Below the pieces are notes generated by a model. The model was given only the letters and a program-made list of their open reading frames with translations. It was not told where the DNA came from and ran no database searches. This document shows, one piece after another, positions 54,204-64,000 of a DNA stretch of 64,000 nucleotides (its first letter is position 1; every line of letters begins with the position of its first letter). The DNA is from Euglena gracilis (taxonomy: Eukaryota; Euglenida; Euglenophyceae; Euglenales): NCBI GenBank assembly GCA_039621445.1, contig CP154957.1, forward strand, positions 12,979,462 to 13,043,461, written 5' to 3'. A program made the position numbers and the translations under genes.

Positions 54204-56736
54204 TGGTCCATGAACGGGTGGGGGCGCACTATTCAAACCTTTGGGTGGACACAAAAAAATGATAAAATACACAGGGACAAATGGATCTGTTGACACCATG
54301 CAGTCCTAGCCACAATGAGTCACATTGGGCCGGGCTCCATTTGGAGAGCGTGGCAGGGAATCACAGTGCTGTTTCTGTAACACCGGGGGGTCCCCCACCC
54401 ACCCAGGGTGTAAACCCCCAATAACACCCCCCCCCTCACGGGGTCCACTTTCGGTGACCGAGAAAATAACCCCCCAAAATTTCGGGCCGACAACCCAGAT
54501 TTTGACCTGAAAAATCACAATAAATTACGAAAAAAAATTGATTTCTCTGGATCATCTGGCCTCAAAAGAAAAATGAGAAATTTCATGAGAAAGTTAAAAA
54601 AAAAGTGGGATCATTTTTTGTATTTTCTCATTGAGGGGGGTTTGGGGTGCTACCTTAGGCCCAACGTGACTTCGAAAAATTTCGAAAAATTTGGGGTGCT
54701 ATTGCACCCCCCAAAAAATAATACCCCCCCCCTCAGGCTGGGACTTCGGACGAAAAAAACAGTACCAAAAATATTAGTGACGATTTTCGAAAAAAAAATG
54801 ACTACCGGATTCTTGGAAGAGTGGAATTGACCCTGTGAGGGGTCAACATGAAACTGTTTTGTTCCAACAGTTTGTGGACCTGGGAAAGCAACTATTGCTG
54901 AAATGGTCCAGAACTCCAAATTGTTGTCATGCATGTTATTGGGCAAATGGCCTAACATAGCTTACACGGCAATGACACGCTTTGAACACACTTGACAAGA
55001 AAATGGCTTCCAGCACTTCAGTCTGTAAAAAAAAAAAGTGGATTTGTGTGTTTGAATTTGCTCAAAAACCATGGGGGGGGTCCAACCAGCACCTGTTTTC
55101 CAGCCAACACCCCGGCTGCCGCCGCCCCCCTCCCCAGGGTACTAAGTGAGGGGGGACTGGCAGTCGGGCACGGGCTGCACCCGGCTGACGTGCAAGAGAA
55201 ACAAAAAGCCCCAAATCCAATTTTTCAGACAAATTTTGACGTGAAAAACAAAACGGCCGTGTTTGCTATTTTTGACCGCTTTCTTAAAAAAATTCCCCTA
55301 AAAGCCCCTAAGGGCTTCACCAATTCCCTGCCTTTTGATCAGATTTTGTAATAATGCAGCTTTTTCTCAAGGTGTGCGAAAGAAATTACAAAAAAAAGAT
55401 GCCCTCGGCAATGTGAATGAATCAGATGACAGTCAACCAAGCTCTTTCCATTCAGTATGTACTTGTAAAATTTTCAGCTTCTCTATCTTAGAGCACTGGG
55501 AAATCAGGAAAAAAAATTGGTCCCGGAGGGTCTCAGGCCACCCTGGTCTGAAGACCCACATAACCCACATAACCCACATAACCCGGGTTCGGGCTCCGAC
55601 GATGGGTGATGCGGAAAGAATTGTTGGCTGAATATAATATGAACCCCTGCCCTGAATGTTTTGTGGTGCCGCCACCTGCTCACCATTGATTTGGCAATCC
55701 AATGATGTCATACTCATGATTTCAGTCTTACCCAAAAGCCCGATGCCTCATTGGTCTCATAATTGCCCCAGCCCAAGCTGGGTGCCATTGATTGGGGGGA
55801 TGGGGATCACCCCCCGCGGCTTCGCTTGCTGGGTTGGGGTGGGTGACCATAAATTTGCCCACCGACACTAGCAAGCAAAGCCTCCCGTGGCTTTGCTTGC
55901 TGGTTTCGGTGGGCAAATTTATACGCATGCAAGCACGCGACGCTTTTACCATGCAATCAAGTTATGCAACAAGTTATTTGTTTATTTCTATGACATCACA
56001 CTGAAGAAAGGCAGAAATTGATGTCAAACAGATGAAGCAGTTCAAATTTTGTGGGGATTTATAGGGGACAAGCAGGGGCATGTCTGGAGAGTTCGCTGCA
56101 TTCATGGTACAGCTTAACGGAATTTACCCACCTCATGGGATGGGGTCCAGCCAGCCAACAGCTTTTTTCCAGCCAGCAGCCTTTCCGACCCCCTCCCCCC
56201 CATCAACAAGTTTTATTTCTTTTCCAGCCGCCCGGAGGGCTGCTGGAAGGTGACACATTATTTGCTTTCGGGAGTGCAAAAAAAAATAGCCTGAAATTGG
56301 GCAAAATGGGTCAGATTGGGCTGGCCAGGGCAAATTTTAAATCAAAAGCTCTGGTTTTTTCATCATCAGTGGCAGTTTGGGGGGGGGCATCTTTTTGGAG
56401 ATTTGGTTCTTGTCTTCTCTTCGGTTCACGACATTTTTTCGTCCAAATTTTTCCCAGCCATTTCAAGTGAGATAATATCCCAAAGGATTTTTCCTGCTGT
56501 CAATTGGTCCCATATCCCTGCTATTTCGGCATTATTAGGGCAATTTTCAGTGAAAAATAACGGCGCTCCTGAAATTACACGGGTCCCCGAACTTGTCCCC
56601 CCCTCCCAATCGTGTTCCATGCCTGGCACGGTGTGCCAGTAATGGCACGAAGCCGGGACCCCATAACCAGGTTTTGAATAGTGCTGAGCCCTTAATGAGC
56701 GCGCACCCACCCCTTCATTGACACCCCATATACCGG
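54204..56736. other. spacer between the two oppositely oriented satellite arrays
   Basis: Holds a foldback region with AATAACACCCCC/AATAATACCCCC ends (54,400-54,740), TCCAGCCAGCACC-family debris (55,080-55,130 and 56,145-56,220), a CATAACC(CA) triplet repeat (55,557-55,580) and an imperfect inverted CTTTGCTTGCTGG...GTGGGCAAATTTAT pair (55,820-55,925). No gene is supported. Confidence 0.55.
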
Positions 56737-57458
56737 ACCACTCCATGGAGCTCTTTTGACTGAAATGCAAGGGTTTTGTGCCCAAAACGGGGCGCCGGCG
56801 AGTCGAAAAACGCTCATTTTCGGCTCAAAAAAAAACACCTTGTCCGGGTCCGGGAGGCCAAAAAATATCGTTTCGGGCGAAAAAAAATTCGATTTTTTTC
56901 GACTTTTTTCGACTTTTCGACCCAAAGTGAATGGGTCGGCGGCCCAAAACGGGGCGCCGGCGGGTCGAAAAACGTTGATTTTCGGCTCCAAAACGGTTTT
57001 TCTGGGTCCAGGAGGCCAAAAAACATCGTTTCGGGCAAAAAAAATTTCGACTTTTTTCGACTTTTTTGGCTTCATTTTGGAGATATTTTGAAAATTGACA
57101 TTTTTTTGGCCGAAATGGAAGAGACCAAAGGGGGGGGGTTCGCCAGGAGTAAGCTTCGCTCTTACCCATGAAGGGATAAGAGCTCAGCGACCCCCCCCCC
57201 TAACCCCCCCAACCCCCCTACCGCTGGTGAGTCTTTTTGAGAAAAGAGCGGGTCGTATGGAACTGTCCGGCACGGCGGGGGGCAAGTCGAACAGTGCGAA
57301 AAGTGTACAAAATGGCCTAAAATGGCCCAAATTGACCAAAAAAAAAACGGCCGTATCTCGGGCTAGGCGGTGAGCCCAAAAATGGCTAAGTCCACCGGCC
57401 AGTGGGGCGGGCCCCAGCCAGGGGGGGCAGGGGGCGGGGGGGGGTCCGGGTCGGAAAA

Positions 57459-57533
57459 TTTTTTTTCGCTCAAAAACACTTTTTTTGATGTTCTGAAGTG
57501 AAAAAAAGTGTTTTTGAGCGAAAAAAAAATTTT
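57459..57533. repeat. conserved hairpin 1 of the satellite unit
   Basis: TTTTTTCGCTCAAAAACACT pairs with AGTGTTTTTGAGCGAAAAAA across a short GATGTTCTGAAG loop. It is repeated in every unit (for example about 58,827, 60,196, 61,556 and 63,123) and, inverted, in the minus-orientation copies. Confidence 0.9.
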
Positions 57534-57704
57534 CAAAATTTTGGGTCCCGACCTGCCACCCGACCCCAGCCGCCCTGACGGCGCCCGGTGGGGTCCCCGA
57601 ATACCCAAAACTGGCCCAAAATCGCACAACCAGACCCCGGGAACCCCAAAAAACGGTCAAAACCCCCCCCTAAACCTAATGATTGACCCCCTGGTTTGGG
57701 TTCC

Positions 57705-57832
57705 AACTCCTCGTCTAGCCCGAGATATGGGCAAATTACGGTTTCGGGCCCCGAATGGGCCCGAAATGGCCAAAACTGGCCAAACTGGCCCAAAACCCCA
57801 AAACGGCCGTATCTCGGGCTAGGCGAGGAGTC
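57705..57832. repeat. conserved hairpin 2 of the satellite unit
   Basis: The outer arms ACTCCTCGTCTAGCCCGAGA and TCTCGGGCTAGGCGAGGAGT are complementary with two mismatches. Inside them TTTCGGGCCC and GGGCCCGAAA form a second, nested stem with the loop CGAAT. It is present in all units. Confidence 0.9.
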
Positions 57833-58154
57833 GGCCCAAACCGCGCATACCGATCGATCGGGCGTTCCAACGTCGTCAAATAAGGTCGCCATCACTTTTC
57901 CTCAACTCCGCAGCGTTTTCGAGATATTTTGAATTTTTCGATTTTTGGACCCCCCAAAAACCTGCAATTTCCCCGAAAAAAAAAAACGGTACGCAACTTT
58001 TTTGCTCGGGCCCGATCTCCGAACTGGCGGGGAGTTGGGGCTATTGCGGGGGTGCTTGAGCAACCTGGGACCGTCTCCTAACCTATAGGATATTCATTTT
58101 GGGGACCCGGAAATTTGGTCACAACGATAATCCTCAGGCCTCCCTGCCTACTCA

Positions 58155-58189
<35 letters not shown>

Positions 58190-58220
58190 CGGGGGGGGCC
58201 CAAACCGGGGTGGTAAGCTT

Positions 58221-59589
58221 CGCTCTTACTCTAAAGAGATAAGAGCTCAGCGACCAGGGTGTGACGTAGAGCTGAGCTCTTTGGGAGAGACCACCCCGGC
58301 TCGGCCCGCGAAAAACGCTCATTTTCGGCTCAAAAACAGTTTTTCCGGGTCAGGGAGGCCAAAAAACATCATTTTGGGAAACAGAAATTTTTCGATTTTT
58401 TTCGACTTTTTTGACCCGGTTTTGACCCAAAGTCAATGGGTTGGCGGCCCAAAACGGGGCGCTGGCGTTAGAAAAACGCTCATTTTCGACCCCCAAATAC
58501 CTTTGATGGGTCCGGGAGGTCAAAAAACATGGTTTTACGCAAAAAAAATTTTTTCGATTTTTTTCGCCTTTTTTGGCCCGGTTTTGACCCAAAGTCAAAG
58601 GGTTGGCAGCATAAAAACGGGGCGCTGGAGGGTCGAAAAACGCTCATTTTTGGCTCAAAAACGGGTTTTCCGGGTCCGGGAGGTCAAAAATCATGATTTT
58701 GTTCAAAAAAAATTTTTTGAATTTTTTTGACTTTTTGACCCAAAAATGGCTCAGTCCACCGGCCAGTGGGGCGGGCCCCAGCCAGGGGGGGCATGGGGCG
58801 GGGGGGTCCGGGTCGGAAATTTTTTTTTCGCTCAAAAACACTTTTTTTGATGTTCTGAAGTGAAAAAAAGTGTTTTTGAGCGAAAAAAAATTTTTCAAAA
58901 TTTTGGGTCCCGACCTGCCACCCGACCCCAGCCGCCCTGACGGCGCCCGGTGGGGTCCCCGAATACCCAAAACTGGCCCAAAATCGCACAACCAGACCCC
59001 GGGAACCCCAAAAAACGGTCAAACCCCCCCCCCCCCTAAACCTAATGATTGACCCCCTGGTTTGGGTTCCAACTCCTCGTCTAGCCCGAGATATGGGCAA
59101 ATTACGGTTTCGGGCCCCGAATGGGCCCGAAATGGCCAAAACTGGCCAAACTGGCCCAAAACCCCAAAACGGCCGTATCTCGGGCTAGGCGAGGAGTCGG
59201 CCCAAACCGCGCATACCGATCGATCGGGCGTTCCAACGTCGTCAAATAAGGTCGCCATCACTTTTCCTCAACTCCGCAGCGTTTTCGAGATATTTTGAAT
59301 TTTTCGATTTTTGGACCCCCCAAAAACCTGCAATTTCCCCGAAAAAAAAAACGGTACGCAACTTTTTTGCTCGGGCCCGATCTCCGAACTGGCGGGGAGT
59401 TGGGGCTATTGCGGGGGTGCTTGAGCAACCTGGGACCGTCTCCTAACCTATAGGATATTCATTTTGGGGACCCGGAAATTTGGTCACAACGATAATCCTC
59501 CGGCCTCCCTGCCTACTCAGGGGGGGGGGGGGGGGGGGGGGGGGGGGGGCGGGGGGGTCAGGGGGGTCCCAAACCGGGGTGGTAAGCTT
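58221..59589 (+). repeat. satellite unit, plus orientation, 1369 bp
   Basis: Measured from CGCTCTTACTCTAAAGAG to its next occurrence. Order: border GAGATAAGAGCTCAGCGACC, three 162-base-type sub-repeats, hairpin 1, hairpin 2, CCGATCGATCGG, GGCGGGGAGTTGGGG, CCTATAGG, poly-G. Confidence 0.95.
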
Positions 59590-60950
59590 CGCTCTTACTC
59601 TAAAGAGATAAGAGCTCAGCGACCAGGGTGTGACGTAGAGCTGAGCTCTTTGGGAGAGACCACCCCGGCTCGGCCCGCGAAAAACGCTCATTTTCGGCTC
59701 AAAAACAGTTTTTCCGGGTCAGGGAGGCCAAAAAACATCATTTTGGGAAACAGAAATTTTTCGATTTTTTTCGACTTTTTTGACCCGGTTTTGACCCAAA
59801 GTCAATGGGTTGGCGGGCCAAAACGGGGCGCTGGCGGGAGTAAAACGCTCATGTTCGGCTCAAAAAATACGGTTTATGGTCCGGGAGGTCAAAAAACACG
59901 TTTTTGGGCAAAAAAAAATTTTTTCGATTTTTTTCGACTTTTTTGGCCCGGTTTTGACCCAAAGCCAAAGGGTTGGCAGCATAAAAACGGGGCGCTGGAG
60001 GGTCGAAAAACGCTCATTTTTGGCTCAAAAACGGGTTTTCCGGGTCCGGGAGGTCAAAAATCATGATTTTGGGCGAAAAAAAAAATTTTGAATTTTTTTG
60101 ACTTTTTGACCCAAAAATGGCTAAGTCCACCGGCCAGTGGGGCGGGCCCCAGCCAGGGGGGGCATGGGGCGGGGGGGTCCGGGTCGGAAAATTTTTTTTC
60201 GCTCAAAAACACTTTTTTTGATGTTCTGAAGTGAAAAAAAGTGTTTTTGAGCGAAAAAAATTTTTTCAAAATTTTGGGTCCCGACCTGCCACCCGACCCC
60301 AGCCGCCCTGACGGCGCCCGGTGGGGTCCCCGAATACCCAAAACTGGCCCAAAATCGCACAACCAGACCCCGGGAACCCCAAAAAACGGTCAAAACCCCC
60401 CCCTAAACCTAATGATTGACCCCCTGGTTTGGGTTCCAACTCCTCGTCTAGCCCGAGATATGGGCAAATTACGGTTTCGGGCCCCGAATGGGCCCGAAAT
60501 GGCCAAAACTGGCCAAACTGGCCCAAAACCCCAAAACGGCCGTATCTCGGGCTAGGCGAGGAGTCGGCCCAAACCGCGCATACCGATCGATCGGGCGTTC
60601 CAACGTCGTCAAATAAGGTCGCCATCACTTTTCCTCAACTCCGCAGCGTTTTCGAGATATTTTGAATTTTTCGATTTTTGGACCCCCCAAAAACCTGCAA
60701 TTTCCCCGAAAAAAAAAACGGTACGCAACTTTTTTGCTCGGGCCCGATCTCCGAACTGGCGGGGAGTTGGGGCTATTGCGGGGGTGCTTGAGCAACCTGG
60801 GACCGTCTCCTAACCTATAGGATATTCATTTTGGGGACCCGGAAATTTGGTCACAACGATAATCCTCAGGCCTCCCTGCCTACTCAGGGGGGGGGGGCGG
60901 GGGGGGGGGGGGGGGGGGCAGGGGGGGTCCCAAACCGGGGTGGTAAGCTT
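59590..60950 (+). repeat. satellite unit, plus orientation, 1361 bp
   Basis: Almost identical to the preceding unit; differs mainly in one sub-repeat (GGGAGTAAAACGCTCATG, ATACGGTTTATGG) and in poly-G and poly-C lengths. Confidence 0.95.
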
Positions 60951-62357
60951 CGCTCTTACTCTAAAGAGATAAGAGCTCAGCGACCAGGGTGTGACGTAGA
61001 GCTGAGCTCTTTGGGAGAGACCACCCCGGCTCGGCCCGCGAAAAACGCTCATTTTCGGCTCAAAAACAGTTTTTCCGGGTCAGGGAGGCCAAAAAACATC
61101 ATTTTGGGAAACAGAAATTTTTCGATTTTTTTCGACTTTTTTGACCCGGTTTTGACCCAAAGTCAATGGGTTGGCGGCCCAAAACGGGGCGCTGGCGTTA
61201 GAAAAACGCTCATTTTCGACCCAAAAATACCTTTGATGGGTCCGGGAGGTCAAAAAACATGGTTTTACGCAAAAAAAAAATTTTCGATTTTTTTCGCCTT
61301 TTTTGGCCCGGTTTTGACCCAAAGTCAAAGGGTTGGCAGCATAAAAACGGGGCGCTGGAGGGTCGAAAAACGCTCATTTTTGGCTCAAAAACGGGTTTTC
61401 CGGGTCCGGGAGGTCAAAAATCATGATTTTGGGCGAAAAAAAATTTTTTGAATTTTTTTGACTTTTTGACCCAAAAATGGCTAAGTCCACCGGCCAGTGG
61501 GGCGGGCCCCAGCCAGGGGGGGCATGGGGCGGGGGGGTCCGGGTCGGAAATTTTTTTTTCGCTCAAAAACACTTTTTTTGATGTTCTGAAGTGAAAAAAA
61601 GTGTTTTTGAGCGAAAAAAAATTTTCAAAATTTTGGGTCCCGACCTGCCACCCGACCCCAGCCGCCCTGACGGCGCCCGGTGGGGTCCCCGAATACCCAA
61701 AACTGGCCCAAAATCGCACAACCAGACCCCGGGAACCCCAAAAAACGGTCAAAACCCCCCCCCTAAACCTAATGATTGACCCCCTGGTTTGGGTTCCAAC
61801 TCCTCGTCTAGCCCGAGATATGGGCAAATTACGGTTTCGGGCCCCGAATGGGCCCGAAATGGCCAAAACTGGCCAAACTGGCCCAAAACCCCAAAACGGC
61901 CGTATCTCGGGCTAGGCGAAGAGTCGGCCCAAACCGCGCATACCGATCGATCGGGCGTTCCAACGTCGTCAAATAAGGTCGCCATCACTTTTCCTCAACT
62001 CCGCAGCGTTTTCGAGATATTTTGAATTTTTCGATTTTTGGACCCCCCAAAAACCTGCAATTTCCCCGAAAAAAAAAAAACGGTACGCAACTTTTTTGCT
62101 CGGGCCCGATCTCCGAACTGGCGGGGAGTTGGGGCTATTGCGGGGGTGCTTGAGCAACCTGGGACCGTCTCCTAACCTATAGGATATTCATTTTGGGGAC
62201 CCGGAAATTTGGTCACAACGATAATCCTCAGGCCTCCCTGCCTACTCAGGGGGGGGGCGGGGGGGGGGGGGGGGGGGGGGGAGGGGGGGGGGGGGGGGGG
62301 GGGGGGCGGGGGGTCAGAGTAGAGATGGGGGGGTCCCAAGCCGGGGTGTTAATGCTT
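60951..62357 (+). repeat. satellite unit, plus orientation, 1407 bp
   Basis: Same order; the extra length is mostly the expanded, interrupted G tract at about 62,249-62,330. Confidence 0.95.
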
Positions 62358-63824
62358 CGCTCTTACTCTAAAGAGATAAGAGCTCAGCGACCAGGGTGTG
62401 ACGTAGAGCTGAGCTCTTTGGGAGAGACCACCCCGGCTCGGCCCGCGAAAAACGCTCATTTTCGGCTCAAAAACAGTTTTTCCGGGTCAGGGAGGCCAAA
62501 AAACATCATTTTGGGAAACAGAAATTTTTCGATTTTTTTCGACTTTTTTGACCCGGTTTTGACCCAAAGTCAATGGGTTGGCGGCCCAAAACGGGGCGCT
62601 GGCGTTAGAAAAACGCTCATTTTCGACCCCCAAATACCTTTGATGGGTCCGGGAGGTCAAAAAACATGGTTTTACGCAAAAAAAATTTTTTCGATTTTTT
62701 TCGCCTTTTTTGGCCCGGTTTTGACCCAAAGTCAAAGGGTTGGCGGCCCAAAACGGGGCGCTGGCGTTAGAAAAACGCTCATTTTCGACCCAAAAATACC
62801 TTTGATGGGTCCGGGAGGTCAAAAAACATGGTTTTACGCAAAAAAAAAATTTTCGATTTTTTTCGCCTTTTTTGGCCCGGTTTTGACCCAAAGTCAAAGG
62901 GTTGGCAGCATAAAAACGGGGTGCTGGAGGGTCGAAAAACGCTCATTTTTGGCTCAAAAACGGGTTTTCCGGGTCCGGGAGGTCAAAAATCATGATTTTG
63001 GGCGGAAAAAAAAATTTTGAATTTTTTTGACTTTTTGACCCAAAAATGGCTAAGTCCACCGGCCAGTGGGGCGGGCCCCAGCCAGGGGGGGCATGGGGCG
63101 GGGGGGTCCGGGTCGGAAAATTTTTTTTCGCTCAAAAACACTTTTTTTGATGTTCTGAAGTGAAAAAAAGTGTTTTTGAGCGAAAAAAAATTTTTCAAAA
63201 TTTTGGGTCCCGACCTGCCACCCGACCCCAGCCGCCCTGACGGCGCCCGGTGGGGTCCCCGAATACCCAAAACTGGCCCAAAATCGCACAACCAGACCCC
63301 GGGGACCCCAAAAAAAAACCCCCCCCTAAACCTAATGATTGACCCCCTGGTTTGGGTTCCAACTCCTCGTCTAGCCCGAGATATGGGCAAATTACGGTTT
63401 CGGGCCCCGAATGGGCCCGAAATGGCCAAAACTGGCCAAACTGGCCCAAAACCCCAAAACGGCCGTATCTCGGGCTAGGCGAGGAGTCGGCCCAAACCGC
63501 GCATACCGATCGATCGGGCGTTCCAACGTCGTCAAATAAGGTCGCCATCACTTTTTTTCCTAACCTCCGCACCGTTTTCAAGATATTTTTAATTTTTCGA
63601 TTTTTGGACCCCCCAAAAACCTGCAATTTCCCCGAAAAAAAAAACGGTACGCAACTTTTTTGCTCGGGCCCGATCTCCGAACTGGCGGGGAGTTGGGGCT
63701 ATTGCGGGGGTGCTTGAGCAACCTGGGACCGTCTCCTAACCTATAGGATATTCATTTTGGGGACCCGGAAATTTGGTCACAACGATAATCCTCAGGCCTC
63801 CCTGCCTACTCAGGGGGGGGGGGG

Positions 63825-63865
<41 letters not shown>

Positions 63866-63894
63866 CGGGGGGGTCAGGGGGGGGGGGTGTGCTT
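62358..63894 (+). repeat. satellite unit, plus orientation, 1537 bp, with an extra sub-repeat
   Basis: One additional 162-base sub-repeat (about 62,715-62,876) accounts for almost all the extra length relative to the 1369-bp unit. Near 63,300 the AAACGGTCAAA segment of the other units is lost inside an A/C tract. The next unit begins at 63,895 and is cut by the window edge. Confidence 0.95.
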
Positions 63895-64000
63895 CGCTCT
63901 TACTCTAAAGAGATAAGAGCTCAGCGACCAGGGTGTGACGTAGAGCTGAGCTCTTTGGGAGAGACCACCCCGGCTCGGCCCGCGAAAAACGCTCATTTTC
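63895..64000 (+). repeat. start of a further satellite unit, truncated by the window end
   Basis: Begins CGCTCTTACTCTAAAGAG and is identical in order to the other units up to the last base. Confidence 0.95.

Larger units (their letters stand above)
56737..58220 (+). repeat. satellite unit, plus orientation, diverged first copy
   Basis: Two sub-repeats (CAAAACGGGGCGCCGGCG...) open it. A shortened AAGCTTCGCTCTTACCCATGA border at about 57,148 is followed by a full second half identical in order to later units, ending in a long G run (58,156-58,199). Confidence 0.85.

Noticed and set aside
58281-63717. Repeated frames of 80-275 codons in the satellite units taken as a gene family.
   Set aside because: They lie in tandem non-coding repeats, are open on both strands because the sub-repeat is a multiple of three, and show no start context, splice sites or recognised domain.

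Overview
This is a repeat-rich nuclear window from a eukaryote, most likely a protist or alga. The evidence is: short GC-rich exon-like blocks bounded by GT/AG sites with agreeing phases; long TG, CA, CT, TATG and TTTA microsatellites; TTAGGG-like repeats; and DIRS-type and Ty3/gypsy-type retroelements with several families of short foldback transposons. There is no bacterial gene layout, operon or ribosome-binding-site pattern. I cannot name the species.

Layout. About 0.4-22.5 kb holds scattered GC-rich coding-like exons on the + strand. From 11.8 kb on, several join in mutually consistent phases, so they probably belong to one or two intron-rich genes; I recognise none of the products. The introns are full of microsatellites and small foldback elements. 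About 23.15-31.2 kb is a composite DIRS-type element: inverted terminal repeats, a Gln/Pro-rich gag-like region, reverse transcriptase with YLDD, RNase H, an NPPW-containing region and a tyrosine recombinase. A second, truncated 3' half lies in tandem, and each half ends in its own internal complementary region. About 31.8-32.9 kb holds two opposed Ty3/gypsy relics. About 33-48 kb is mostly non-coding, with a 230-bp palindrome, several MITEs, repeat pairs and two short coiled-coil-like exons.

About 48.15 kb to the right edge is dominated by one satellite family. Its unit is about 1.36-1.54 kb. It lies in one orientation at 48.15-54.2 kb and in the opposite orientation from 56.7 kb to the end, where four nearly identical complete units run in tandem. 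Each unit carries strong inverted repeats, a long poly-G tract and 162-bp sub-repeats.

A recurring feature is small foldback elements that share long C/G homopolymer tracts and a GGCGC-GAA-GCGCC dyad but have unrelated terminal repeats. Several have identifiable target-site duplications: TA for one group, 8 bp for another. One TA-type element can be checked directly against its empty site, because it inserted into one satellite copy. All exon calls are predictions from sequence alone; boundaries and splicing need transcript data.
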